A stretch of 59,513 nucleotides of DNA from Gnetum montanum. Taxonomy: Eukaryota; Streptophyta; Gnetopsida; Gnetales; Gnetaceae. Both the position numbers and the translations under genes were made by a program. The DNA lies in contig MNCI01000178.1 of NCBI GenBank assembly GCA_015680685.1, forward strand, positions 13,883 through 73,395. Reading direction: 5' to 3'. Below are positions 38,064 through 50,351 of this stretch, in pieces. The notes beneath the pieces are model-generated. The model worked only from the letters and a program-made list of their open reading frames with translations. It made no database searches and was not told the DNA's origin. Every line of letters starts with the position of its first letter. The stretch's first letter is position 1.

Positions 38064-39410
38064 TGATCAGCAAGAGAAAGTCTAATAAAGGAGACTGCCT
38101 TTAGTCATTGCCTTGACCATTTATCAAGAAAAAATGTGAACCTTTCAAAGATATTCTCTTTTATCAAAAAAATTCTCAACTTTATCAAAAGTATAATGTA
38201 GGACCTTATATTTTAAATTCTATAACATTTAATACAAAATTGTGAAAGTGGCAGCAGCATTAGAACAAGGCTTCGATCAATGTAACATAACTCTATGAGG
38301 AATCACAAGCAAAATAAGATTATTTTGCTGCACGTGAACATGAATAGCCAAATAATTTACTGCTCTCTTTTCAGCATCTTTCTTTTGCACAAACTGCTTT
38401 CTCATTTGTTTGAAAATGAATTTGGCAATTATAAGAAAGCGGATCTACCTTTCACAATGACGAAAAATGGAAACTGAAGAAAGAATCTATAGCCTATGAG
38501 ACTCAGTTACCTTCCAGCAAAACCAGAAAAGAGCGATCCTACCATAGGATCATAGTTTGCAGATTTAATCTTCAATTATAATTTACTGTCCAATGCAAGA
38601 GCGCGCTGGATGCAGATGCTCTAAGGACATAACATGAGAAAGATCTTAAAACAAGAGTACAAAGTCCAAGGATCGTGAGGGTTTGTGGTTAAGCAAGATC
38701 CCTCTAATCTGATTGCTCCAATACCATTATTTGATTTTGACTTGAGCCAACACTGAATTTGCAGGCCCAAAAATCCACATAGGTCTGAAAAGAAGAAAAA
38801 GAAGCTTTATTGATTTTTCCACCTCCACTAAACACATGAATTTGATAGAAATGTATACATTTTTAGTTTTCCATATATAGAAAAAACTAACATGGATTCA
38901 TATCCCACTATTTACGAATCTCAACTAAATTTAGAACGACAATTTAATATAAAACCTTAATAACTAAAACAACTTCAATATGTGGGCATTCCTACAAAAA
39001 AAATTCCAACAAAATAAAGTAAATTATTATTGCATAGAAAGGAAAGAAACAATTAAAGTAAATTGTAAGAAAGTAAATTAAAGTTCTAAGCCAAGTGCAG
39101 CAATGAACAGAATAAATCTCATTTTCATTTCCATTATGCAAGTGTGTTTAGGTACAACAAATATTTGAATGAAATTCTATATGATCTATTCAATTCATGA
39201 TGTGGCATTTGATGAGAAAAGTATTTTAATTTTCATTGGAGAAAACTACAAGATTTTGGCTACACAATGATCAAAAGGTTCCACAAATGCAATGGGTGCA
39301 TGCATTTATATAGGCATTTATGAAGCTTATATCAATGCTAATGTGTTGACGAAGCAAGGGTTACATCCATGCTAATCCATTGATGTGACTGATAGACATA
39401 ACATTCATCA

Positions 39411-42400
39411 ATGGATCATCTATTTACAACTTCCAATAGATTTCTCTTATGTTCCTTTGTTTGCTTTGCATCAGTTATTATTGGTCTATCATTTTAAGGA
39501 AAGACATATTCTAGTGATTTTAATAATATTTTTAGCTCTATTAATTTAGACACAAGTTCTCCTAAATTTCTAACTCCTGCTAAGTAGTATCTTCCTCATG
39601 TTGCAATTGCATCACTTGAGGGAGTTGCTACTTCATTTTATTCATCTTCTCTAGCTCCTTAACATATGAGTTAGTGAGTGCTTCTATTAGTTCCATTCAC
39701 ATTTTGGATTTGAAGCTTTCTTACCTAGTGGTTGCTATGTACAAATACCTTTACACATACATTGATTACTCACATGATCTACATGTCATGATGGTTCTTT
39801 TTTTAACTACATAGATTTTCTACATGTACTAGTACCCCATGCGATTATACATTATGCATGGAACTCACTTATTTTCGATTTGTTCATGCTCATTCTCTTT
39901 GGAGGTCTCCAAGGATATGTCTCTAATTCCTAGCTTGGTATCAATAGTGCTTAACTAAGCATTTTCCATGATAATGGTGAAGTTACCCTTGTAGTTGTCC
40001 AAAGTGACCACAAGAAAATCATTAGAATATGACTACCTACTAATGATGATTATAATGTCCTTCACCAACCCTAAAGAAATGATGATGGATTAGCTTACAA
40101 GCTCTAATTTGATATTGCACTTCTTTAATGAAGGTAGGTTTCAAGCTTTGTACATTTTCTAAGATATCAAATTCACCTTAGAACTTGAGTTTAGTAAGGC
40201 TTTGCAAAGTGCATTGCTTATAATCTATAAATAAATGAGGAAACTTTCATGATCAACTCTTTATCTAGGAAAGTTTCTTGTTTTAATGTAGTTGGTTATA
40301 GTATGAGTTAACATGATGGTTTGTACATGATTATTTTGGTTTTCAAGGGACTTTCAAATCATTTTGGAGGGTATAGATGTAGGATTCACAATCATGGATG
40401 GTTATAAAGGTTTAGATCAGTTAATACACCTAAAGAATGTATGCTTTTAGAACTTACACTTAGAATTGCTTGAGTTGTCATCTATCTACATGTTTATAGT
40501 TTGTGTAACATTTCATTGTTTTGGTTAGAAGGAAATTTCACTTTGCATAGGTGGAGCAAGTGGCAAAGGATTAAGAGTGTGAAGTTGAGAGTGTTGGTGA
40601 AGGTAACAACCATATGAGGAATACTTGTTCTAGAAAGTGATAGGTTTGTGGTACTCTAGAGAATAGTAATGATGAGCATGAGTATAAGTAGTAGAGGCAC
40701 GTGGAGATAAATGCTACTAAACATAATATCCATAAGGATCATGCTCTCTATAAGGATACTGCTACTTGGGTGGTGGCATCCCTCAAAACTATGGGTTTTG
40801 TCATTGCTATTAATAATACTTCTTAGCCAACCCCATTTTATTGGGACAAGGTTAGGATGATAAAAATAATACTCCTAAGATTGATGTGGAGCCCCACTAG
40901 GATAATACTATTATTGATGATTGTGTTGTTAATAGTTTCCTTGATGATAAGATAATCTCCTAGGCATTTTCCTTTTGACAAATATTGGATTTAATACATA
41001 AGCCCCAAACTCTTGAAGATGTGACATAATAGGACAATAATCCTTAGGATGTTTGTACTAGAAAATGTCATAATCATTATTATTAGAATATGAGTCTACA
41101 ATCTTCTCAATTGTATTTATTTTTCTTTTCTATTGATAGTGGTTTCATTGTGTCTTTTTTCTTTGGTTAGTCTTATCTCTGGCTCTACCTTGCTTTGCTT
41201 TCTCCTCCATGATTTTTAAAGTTGTTTGGAATTGTTCATCAATGGAGTCTTACATCTTATCAACCTTAGTTGAGATTTCAATAACTAGTTTTTGTATTGA
41301 CAAGGTTTCTTGTTGGACCATCTCTTTTAATGGTGCCTTCTCTTTTTATTCATAGAGATTAATTTTCTTTTTATAGAGAGATAGATACTTGTTATATACC
41401 TCTACACTTTAGCTCTTCTTCCTTCATGGCTATATGATCTATCAATTGTTGGATCCAATAAGCTTGCATTTCTAAAATTCTTTCTTTGGTATAGACCCCA
41501 AGTTTCTTTGGTTTTGTTCTTGAGCCCATATATGATGTGCCTTAGTTGTCCTTCTAAAAGAATCCATGGCTTGGGAATCTAAGTAGTAAGAAATAGTATT
41601 TTTCCAACACTACATCAAGAGATTCATGGTTACCCTATCTCTACCATTGAATTTGCTTCCTCAAGTTGGATACCATGAAGTACGTTTGATCCTTGTCATT
41701 GAATAACTCTAGCATCATAGTCCACCTTCTGATGTCAATTAATTTTAATGATTAGTACTAACTTTTAACTTCTTTGATAATGATCCTTAGAAATAACTTC
41801 AATCTCTGTCATTCATTTTCTATGATCTACAAGACGTATGCATCATGGAAGGCTTGCAAATGATGCTGAGGGTTAATGTTACAACTTTCTTTAAACTTAG
41901 GAATATTGTTCATGTCCAACTGTTTAATTTGGCTATTCCTCCAATGCCTATTTAGTATATATTTTACCTCCTAGATGTTGATCATACTCCTAATAGCAAG
42001 AAAAAGTTCATTATAGTCATTTTATTCATCATGATTTCTTTCATGAACAAGACCCCTTCTATGTTACTTGCTATGCCTTCTCTCATGTTTGTGCCCTATT
42101 TCTTGATCTTATTTGTCATATCTACCTTCACCTTTATGTAGGTCTCCTCTATCATCTCCACCAAGTCATCCACCATTGTTCCTTCTTCCTTGGTCATGTT
42201 CATCCTTGTTAGAGATTCATGATAAGGATGATAAAGAATGAGAAGAGCCATGTCAACTTGCTCTTCTACTATGATGCCTTTGGTTATCTCTAGGTAACCT
42301 ACTAGAAGACTTAGGCCTAGAGGTCCTCCTTCTATTAGATCTTGCTCTTCATTTTCTTTGGTTGCTTGTCAAGGCTAAACATAATCATGGGTTTATCATG

Positions 42401-43005
42401 TCATCTACATTAAAGAAGGAAGGATTTTGATGATTTGATTTTTCTAAATGATAATCTATGTCCTCCTTTTTAGATGATGATGTCAATAGAATGGTAGCTT
42501 ATTTTTTTTCTTTATGACATGTCTTAATTAAAGAGTCTTTTCATAGTTAAGGTTCAATAGGTTAATTAGGCCTATGCATCTCATCAACTACCATGTAGTC
42601 ACGGGTAATTACTTCAAGTCCAACCTTCATTAATGCTTTCATGAGTATTGATGGAGTTGAATAATCTAGTAATAACACAATATTTCCTTCTAATTCCCTC
42701 CATCATAGCTAGTTATCCTAGTAAATGATGAAGACAAAGTACAAATAATAAGAATTCAAATATTGGTAGACAAATTTAACTTGATGGGGCACATTATCTC
42801 TATATTGGCAGTTCTATCACATATCCTTGTAGAATCATTAGCAAGTGAGAAATCAATCTTACGAAAACAAGAAATTTTTAATTATTGTGTGCATCTAAAT
42901 AAAATAATAATATTATTTTTGATGATAAATATTTGAGTCCTAATAATGATCATAAATGATTCTAATAATCTAGTTACTCATACTAGTCCCTAGCAATGGT
43001 ACCAA
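39411..43005 (-). mobile_element. Interior fragment of a Tat-like element (gag and protease only)
   Basis: Minus strand. 40010-40235 aligns with the protease region of the complete element (shared AATGATGATGGA and ATGTCCT...CAACCCTAAAG-like context), and 40800-42900 aligns with its gag. The right end carries primer site TTGGTACCATTGCTAGGGAC (43005-42986) next to the LTR at 43006. RT, RNase H, integrase and the 3' ORF are absent. Stops are frequent throughout. Confidence 0.7.
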
Positions 43006-44789
43006 TAATGAGTGGTGATTGTCCCCTATGTCCAACCACACAAATTAGGAGTGTTCATGTGTGACTTGCTCATAATCCATGCACTTGACTAGTGCAATAT
43101 CTAGATAGCTAAGCATTGGATCATAGGTTGCTATCTTCCTAATTACACTTGTATGACCATAGTGCATATGGTTTAGTGTAATTAAGGCATATGATCTTGA
43201 TGTTGTTTGGATCATAGTAAAATAAAATAATATTAAAACATTATAATATTAAAATCTAACTTATCTTAAGTTATGCGTAAGAAGTAATCTAGTCTAGCCT
43301 ATGCGATGAGCATTTGTTTCCAACTAATCTAGATTTTTATGGTGAACTTCTATGCAAAGAACCAAGATGTCTATGATGAACATTTTAATATTTTTATGGT
43401 GAACTTTTATGCAAAATGTAGAATCTCAATCTTATTATCATTCATGGATAATGTCAAAGTACAATCCACTCAAATATGACTTCTTACAATTAACTTGAAT
43501 CCATGCTATGGGCCCTTACTAATAAATTCTAACTTCTATGGAATGAAATTGCAAGAGTTTTGCTATAATGGGATAAAAAAATAATGCATTTGATGTAGTA
43601 GGTAAATGGTTATGATGGTGTTACCCTTTGCAAATATCATTCAGCACCACTTGAGAGTCCAAAAGAAATAATAAGGGAGGGTGGGCTTAAGGTGGACTAT
43701 GTCTCAAATGTTAGAGCATCTTGCAAATACAATATAAGAATACACAACCCATCAGTTGTGGCTAGAGGCATTGGATATGCCATAAGTAAATAAGCAAGCA
43801 ACTAGACTGACAAGATGTGCACAACCACATAAGCGCACACATACAATACTAAAATCCTTAGAGATATAAGATGCATTTCTACTCTAATGCATCTAGCCCT
43901 AAGCCCCACTCTGGAGATAAGGGTGATGGCTTGAGCTAAGGAGGCAAACCCTTCCCAGCAAGCCTACATATCATTGTGATGAGGTTCACAAGGAACATGG
44001 CCCATGTAGTTCTATGGTAATGGTTAGAATAGCATGAAACTCGATAGGATCTCCACACTTTTTCCACCCCCATTTTGAAGAGAAAAAACCTTTAATCCAC
44101 CAATAAGACATGTTTTTCTACACTTTCTAGAACTTGAAAGAAGTAATATCCTTAGAGTGTATTCTTTTCAAATGTGAAGAATCCCAATGGATATTGAGGG
44201 ACTTCAAACAACTAGAAGTTCATCTCACTATTATAGGTAGAAAGGTCCTATGGCTAGGGTTCTTCAATCATAAAGCATAAAATTTTAAACTCAACCTGTC
44301 ATCTAACATAGACTTAGAGAAGTCAGTACAACTTGGGTTTAGGAAATAAAGGTTTTTCCTTTTTCATGTAAATTATACCAGCTTTTCTACCTAAAGCGAA
44401 ATCTACTCGCTTAAAATGTGAATAAGCCCTCTAACTCTAGTTGTAAAACAAGAGGATATATTTGATCCTTCTATCACTAAGGGGAGACAATTTTGTATGT
44501 TGGGGGAACTATTTCTCATGTATAGTAATATCCTTTCACTAGCATGTGTAGGGATCTTGGCATTATAACCTCACTATGGCATCACCCAACTCCTTAATTA
44601 AAAGACAAGACATACCAATTCTCCACCTCACAAAAGCGGTTCAACTTAGATCCATTCTGATGCGTTCTAGCCTATCACATATTCCTCTTTTTTATAGGCT
44701 ACACTATAACTTCCATTAGGAAGTGGCTGCCTCAGACTCGCCACCTCTATACATCCACGAGGACAAATCAATGTGGTTCTTTGCATAGA

Positions 44790-46100
44790 AGTTGACCATA
44801 AAAATCTACTTATTCTTGAGAGCTTGCCACTCCTTCCAAGTATCCTCCTCCAAAGATGTGGCCTACTAATGTACCAAGAATTCAACCTTATGATCTAGAG
44901 CATAACCTATGATATGCATGTTAATGATGAAATGAATTCATTAATCCTTCATTTCTTTAATGTTTGGGAGGGCTGAGGGGATCCCTAGACCTAAGCAATA
45001 TCATATTAGTATCCTCAAGATTGAACTTTTTTGACATTGAAACATGAAACACTAGGCGATATTTGACTAGATATGATAACAGCTATAACTTATAGGTAAT
45101 TGGATTAACATAAGGACTTTGAAAGATCCATCATAACACCTTAAGAATTTATAGTTAGCTTCCTTATTCAGTCTCATTTGCCCCAATCCATTTTTAATAA
45201 AGTTGATTCATCAATAGCAAACACTAATGGCCTCGTCTTGCTATTTGCATGATTTTCTTATGTTGGACAAATTTTTTCAAGTATAATTTGACAACTTGGA
45301 TACAATCCACTTAGGATTTGACGAAGTCATCCACTAAAGGATTAAAACATTGATGTGAGATTTTCATCAGTTGAGGAATTGATGGTTGTCTTTCCAAGGC
45401 TAACTCTACCAGAGAGAACTCCGTGGCTAAGGACTTCTAAATGTTATAGCTGGATAGAGCCATAGGTAGTAGAGCTATCCAACTCATCTAATTGAACTAG
45501 ATAAAATGTCTAAGATATTCCTCAAGAACTCTATTGACCCATTTTGTCTACCAATCTATTTATGGATGGTACCCCAATGGCATCCATAGCTTTGTCCTCA
45601 AGATTTCAAAAAACTTTTAGAAAAAATCACTCATGAAATGAGAATCATAATTAGAAATAATGCTTGATAGAAATCTAAAGTAGTACATGATGTTATTAAG
45701 GAATAAGAATACTACATTCTTAGTTGTGCAAGGAGTAGATCACATGATGAAGATGACATACTTCAAGAACTTATCCATAACTACAATGATGTTGGAAAAT
45801 CCTTATACTATGGGAAGTCCTATGGTGAAATCCAGGGAGACGGTCATCCATGAGAGTTCCAAAATTTCCAAGGAATTAAGGAGGTCTTCTAGCTTCTCAT
45901 TAGAACTTATATCTTGTTGATAACCTAAATAAATCTACACAAAATTTGCCATATCAATCCCCAAGTTAGGCTAATAGAACCTCTGGTTCATCAATGCTAT
46001 TATCTATTTATGACCTAGATGTCTTGCCTAGAAAGTGTTGTGGAATTCATCAATGAATTGAGAATGCAACACATCCTAATTAGGAACATAGATATGAGTT
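44790..46100 (-). pseudogene. Chromovirus integrase C-terminus and chromodomain remnant
   Basis: Minus strand. About 45560-45380 reads VNRVLEEYLRHFI, WIALLPMALSSYN and SLVELALERQP, the integrase C-terminal region in one frame with stops. Further on, 44896-44830 reads KVEFLVH, two stops, then ATSLEEDTWKEW. This fits a chromodomain (LVKWxGLPxEEATWE) in which TGG (Trp) codons have become TAG. Such chromodomains guide integration into heterochromatin. Confidence 0.7.
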
Positions 46101-46761
46101 TTTTTAAACATGAGAAGATCATTAACTTCATTGAAATTCAAGTCATCTCCTTTGTGAACTAACTTTAACAATTCTTGAGCATGTTAATTATGATGTAGTC
46201 CATCCTTGATCTTCTATTGAAGTTCATGATCAACCATCATCTAAGAGTTATTGGGCTTCCACATGATCTCCATCCAATGTACCTAAGAATGTTTGCTTAA
46301 AACATCTACTACCACATTCTCTCTTCCTAGGCAATAGATAAACTAAAGATTGAACTCTTGTAACATGCCCAACCATCAAGCTTACTTTGGCTGCAAATTG
46401 GATTGATTTAGGAGTTACTGCATGGTAGTATTGCCAGCTTTGACTATCATGAGACCATCAAAGAGATACTGTCACCATGTGCAAAGATAATGCACAATGG
46501 AAAATGTCTCCTTTTCATGCACTAACCATAATTGCTTAGTCTGATTCAACATTTTGGACTCAAGTGCCACAATATGGTTATCTTGCAAAAGGACCTTGCC
46601 AATCATCCCTTGCCAATCATCTCATCTAAAGCATATTTATGAACTTTTAATGATTTTAAGAAGTCAAGAAAGACTAACATAGGTCAAGTTATGAGGACCA
46701 TCCTAATTTTATTAAAGGCTTTCTAACATTGATGGTTCTAGTTCTAGGGAACATCCTTTTT

Positions 46762-47381
46762 TTAAAAGTTACTTAAGGTTTCCATCATTTTAAAGAATTC
46801 CCAAACAAACTTCTTGTAATAATTGATCAACCCCAAGAATTGGCACAGCTGATGCACATCTTTTGGAATAAGCCAAGTGGCAATAACCTCTACTTTCTTT
46901 GGATTTGATTTCATCTTATCTCCCCCAATGTTGTGGCCTAAGAATTTTAGCTTTGGCTTATCAAATTTATACTTCTTCTTCTTGACATATAGTCTATGCT
47001 CCCATAATTTTGAGAACACTAGGTTCAGATGTTAAATGTGCTCTTTCATCAAGCAAGAGCATTAAAATATCATTGAGATATACCATAATGAATTTGTCCA
47101 AGAATAGACAAAACACTTCATTCATGAATGTGTAATATGTAGCTAGAGCATGACTATCCACTTGTATGAACTATAATGAGTCTTCATTACCCTTCACAAT
47201 CTACATCAAATAGTAACCTTAGAGAAGGTTGAGTTAAGAAAAGACTCGATCCCCCTACTAGATGGATCAAATAGGTTAAAACCAATGGTACCTTATACTT
47301 ATTCTTGATGATATGTTTATTTAGTAGTTTGAAATCACAACACAATCTCAATGAGCCATCTTCCTTCTTGGAGAACACCAC
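46762..47381 (-). pseudogene. Chromovirus reverse transcriptase remnant
   Basis: Minus-strand 47381-47187 reads MVFSKKEDGSLRLCCDFKLLNK, abridged as KKEDGSLRLCCDFKLLN, the classic RT start block. 47019-46762 reads LKFLGHNIGG and QLCQFLGLINYYKKFV, the thumb and RNase H connection. The catalytic YVDD/FLDD segment between them is disrupted. Confidence 0.82.
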
Positions 47382-48399
47382 GAGGGCTCCATAAGAATAC
47401 TTGGAGGATCAAATATAATCTTTCCCTATCAAGCTTGTCAACTACTTTCTTAGCTCTGGTAGCTCAAGGGGAATTATTTTGTAATGTCACTACCTAGCAG
47501 GGGAAATTTCTAGTAGTAGGTTAATCTTATGGTCAACAGCTCGTTGTTCTAGTAGTTCTCTTGATAACTCTACTAGCATTATATCCTTCTACCTTCTCAG
47601 CATGTTCTTAACCCACACACTCACTAGTGATGAACTCTCATCTTCTATCTCTCTTAACATTGCAAGAAACAACTATTGAGTCAAGTCCCTCACAACTTGC
47701 TTCATTACCATGGGCGAGACAAGTTGGGCTTCTTGGGTAGTATTTGTTACTTCTGATGTAGAGGCCTTCACTGTGTAGGGTGAATCCTCATGTACAATAT
47801 AGAGAACATCCAAGTATGAGGCAACCAACACCTTTGTATTTTTAAATTCTTATTCAAGGATGACTTGGAAATAATTAATGTCTAAGATAGATAAGTCTAT
47901 CTTTCCACTCCATTGGCTGACCTTCACAACCACATCTCTCATGACTCTTGTGCACTTGATTGGATAGAACTTTACTAACTTGAAGGATGCTAAACTCAGT
48001 TATACTCATAAATTAAGGGTACAAGCAAATTTTGGTGAAAAAAGTTGTGACTAAACCTATGCTAAGCAAGACATCAATCACTTTTGATCAGAACCATCTA
48101 TACCAAATGCAAGCTAGGTTCTTGCTTCAGTTGTTCTTCTTAGATATTCTACCAAATTGCTACTAGGCTCTAGGAGATTTGTTGAATCACTTCAAGGGAT
48201 TCAATTTCATGCCCACTATCATTCATCTTGGTCACCTACAATTAGGCTTGTGGTTGATAATCGAGAGTGTTTAACTATCAGTCAACATTTGAACCCCTTC
48301 AAGCTAGTAATCAATTGGGGTTTTGTGGGTAGTGTTAAGTAATATGATTCCAAGATCCACATGTCATAACTCTAAGGAGGATTATTCATGGATCCCCTA

Positions 48400-49700
48400 A
48401 TGCATGGGCACTTGTTCCAAAATCTATCATAGCCTTTGGGAGCTCGTCACTTCTTATTACACTAGAAAGAAATTGAGAATTTTAGGGTGACATGACACAA
48501 ACCTTGAAAGTCACCACCAAAGTTTCTTCTATTAGGCCTACCTATTTTGCCACTAGATCTTTGTTCATTTTGAGGTGCATTAGCTTCATTCTTATCCTAC
48601 TTATGGGGCTTTGATTTAGCCACCAAATTTACCATTAATTTGAATGCCTTCTTGTATTTTAAGATCTTACAAGTTTTGATCTCCCACTAGGCCTAAGGTT
48701 TTGAGGCCATTAAAGAAGAGGTGGAATTTGGACTTTTCATTAAAAATTTGAATTTGCAAAATCACTTGGTATTCTCAAAGATAATCCTCTAGCTTCGCTA
48801 TTTATTAGAGTTCTTTTAACTTCATCCAAGATTTGCTAATGGAAGCGCTTGGGTGAAAGTTTTTAACTAGAGCAATTTTGAGATCACACCATATCTTTAC
48901 TGATCTCTAAGTAATCCCCAACTTCATCTTCATAATAATGCCAAATCACTAGATTTGACCAACTCCTCCTAGAAATTGGAAGGTGATGCTAACCTTCATT
49001 TCCTTTGGATACTCATTTATTTTAAGGAAGTTCTCTATCTCAAAAACAAGGGAATCCAAGAGTTTGTTATCATGATCACCTTTGTACATTTTAGGCTCTT
49101 TGGCTTAGAGCTTTTGGGTCGACCACCCTAAACCTAATGCAACTATTTTTGCTTGAATAGCCACCTAGTTCTTCAATTTCTTGTTCCTCATCTTGAGCTC
49201 TCCACTTGTGCTTCTAGGGTTATCATTCTTTGCAAGACATCATCCATCGAGACTTTGACATTATCGACATCCCCTATCCATTCCACCTAATTCTATAGCA
49301 TAACACTTTGAGTTGTGAAGAGCTTATTCTTAGCTTCCAAGTTCAATTCTTGAAGATACCAAACATCGATCTTATCAGCAAGATCATGAACCATTTTAAT
49401 TCACTGCACCACTTGCAAGTGACTAAGAATCATGCTATCAATTTTAAGGAGATACCCACACAGCTATTGCACCTTGTCAAGGGAGTAATCATCATGCTCC
49501 TTGAGAGACACCTCATGGTCGACATTCAGGTTCTCACATTCAAAAATTACATCATGTGCCTCATCATGCACCTACTCCTCCATGCTGTTTCCAAAATCAG
49601 AGCCAATAAAAGCCTCACTAGAGTACTGGCCCCCCTTGCTCTTCTTCTTATATGCCATGGTCACCCAGGAATTTAGGCAATGAACAATGAACCACAAGCA
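48400..49700 (-). pseudogene. Chromovirus gag region (degenerate)
   Basis: Located between the primer site and the RT region on the minus strand, where gag is expected. It is rich in stops. I could not confirm a zinc knuckle, so this rests mainly on position. Confidence 0.4.
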
Positions 49701-50351
49701 AACTCAAACCACAAACCTTCGGCTTTGATACTAAGTGTAATAGTGTTGTTCTTAGAAAACATTGTTTAGCACCACCCGAAAATTCAAAAGTAGTAACAAG
49801 GGAAGGTGGACTTAAGGTGGACTACCTCTCAAAGCTTACCTTGCAAACACAACCCATTAGTCATGGTTAGAGAGATTGGATATACCATAAGTAAACAAGC
49901 ATGCAACCAGATTGATGAAATGCACACACCAACACAGGCACACATGCAATACCGAAACCCTTAGAGAGCTAAGATGCAATCATACTCTAATATATCTAGC
50001 CCTAAGCCTTGCTCTGAAGAGAAGGCCAATGGCGCAAGCCAAGGAGGTGAAGCCTCCCCAATATGCCTACATATCCTTGTAATGAAGTTCACAAGGGATC
50101 AAAGCCCATGTAGTTCTATGGTGATGGTTAAGATAGCATGGAGCCCGATAGGATCTCCACACTCCTTCAACCCTCGTTCCAGAGGGAAACAACCTTTGAT
50201 CCACCAATAAGACATATTTTCCTATAATGGTCTTTATAGGCTTCACCACCCTTGAATACATCATATCCATGATGTCATTTAAAAGCCTACAACATCACAA
50301 CTACAACATTACAACTATGACATTGTAGCACATGCAGAAAATGCTTCATCA

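Larger units (their letters stand above)
36803..39011 (-). mobile_element. Copia-like gag-only retrotransposon (TR-GAG-like), TSD AAATA
   Basis: Two LTRs, 36803-37103 and 38728-39011, are flanked by AAATA at 36798-36802 and 39012-39016. On the minus strand the LTR begins TGTTGGAATT or TGTTTGAATT. The primer site TGGTATTGGAGC (38726-38715) fits initiator tRNA-Met (TGGTATCAGAGC). The 1.6-kb interior encodes a broken gag with a capsid-like piece and zinc knuckle, but no protease, integrase or RT. It would need enzymes from a full copia element. Size and content match the described TR-GAG class. Confidence 0.85.
36574..39410 (-). repeat. Tat-like LTR split by a copia-like insertion
   Basis: LTR sequence at 36574-36802 (start TGATGAGTAGTGAAG) resumes at 39012 and ends ACATTCATCA at 39410. 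The copia-like element at 36803-39011 splits it. A TATA-like minus-strand CCTATATAAATG lies near 39309-39320. A primer site is at its left, so it served as 5' LTR for the leftward leader, yet its right side abuts a second gag/protease interior. Confidence 0.75.
43611..50226 (-). mobile_element. Ty3/gypsy chromovirus, inactivated, TSD ATGGT
   Basis: LTRs 43611-44122 and 49736-50226 align throughout. ATGGT lies at 43606-43610 and again at 50227-50231, a perfect target duplication. On the minus strand the primer site is TAGTATCAAAGCC (49733-49721), initiator tRNA-Met type with G to A changes. Gag, protease, RT, RNase H, integrase and a C-terminal chromodomain follow in order; the chromodomain and primer site mark a chromovirus. 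All ORFs are broken. Confidence 0.9.
43006..50351 (-). repeat. Tat-like 5' LTR split by a chromovirus
   Basis: Starts TAATGAGTGGTG (first G mutated) at 43006 and runs to 43610. It continues after the chromovirus at 50232 and ends ATGCTTCATCA at 50351. Together about 725 bp, near the family length. The TATA-side sequence TTTATAGGCTTCACC at 50234 matches TATATAGGC of other family LTRs. Confidence 0.75.

Noticed and set aside
36574-50351. Treating the LTRs at 36574 and 43006 as the two ends of one simple element
   Set aside because: Outer flanks (GCCAA and ATAAG) do not match, and a primer site also lies left of 36574.
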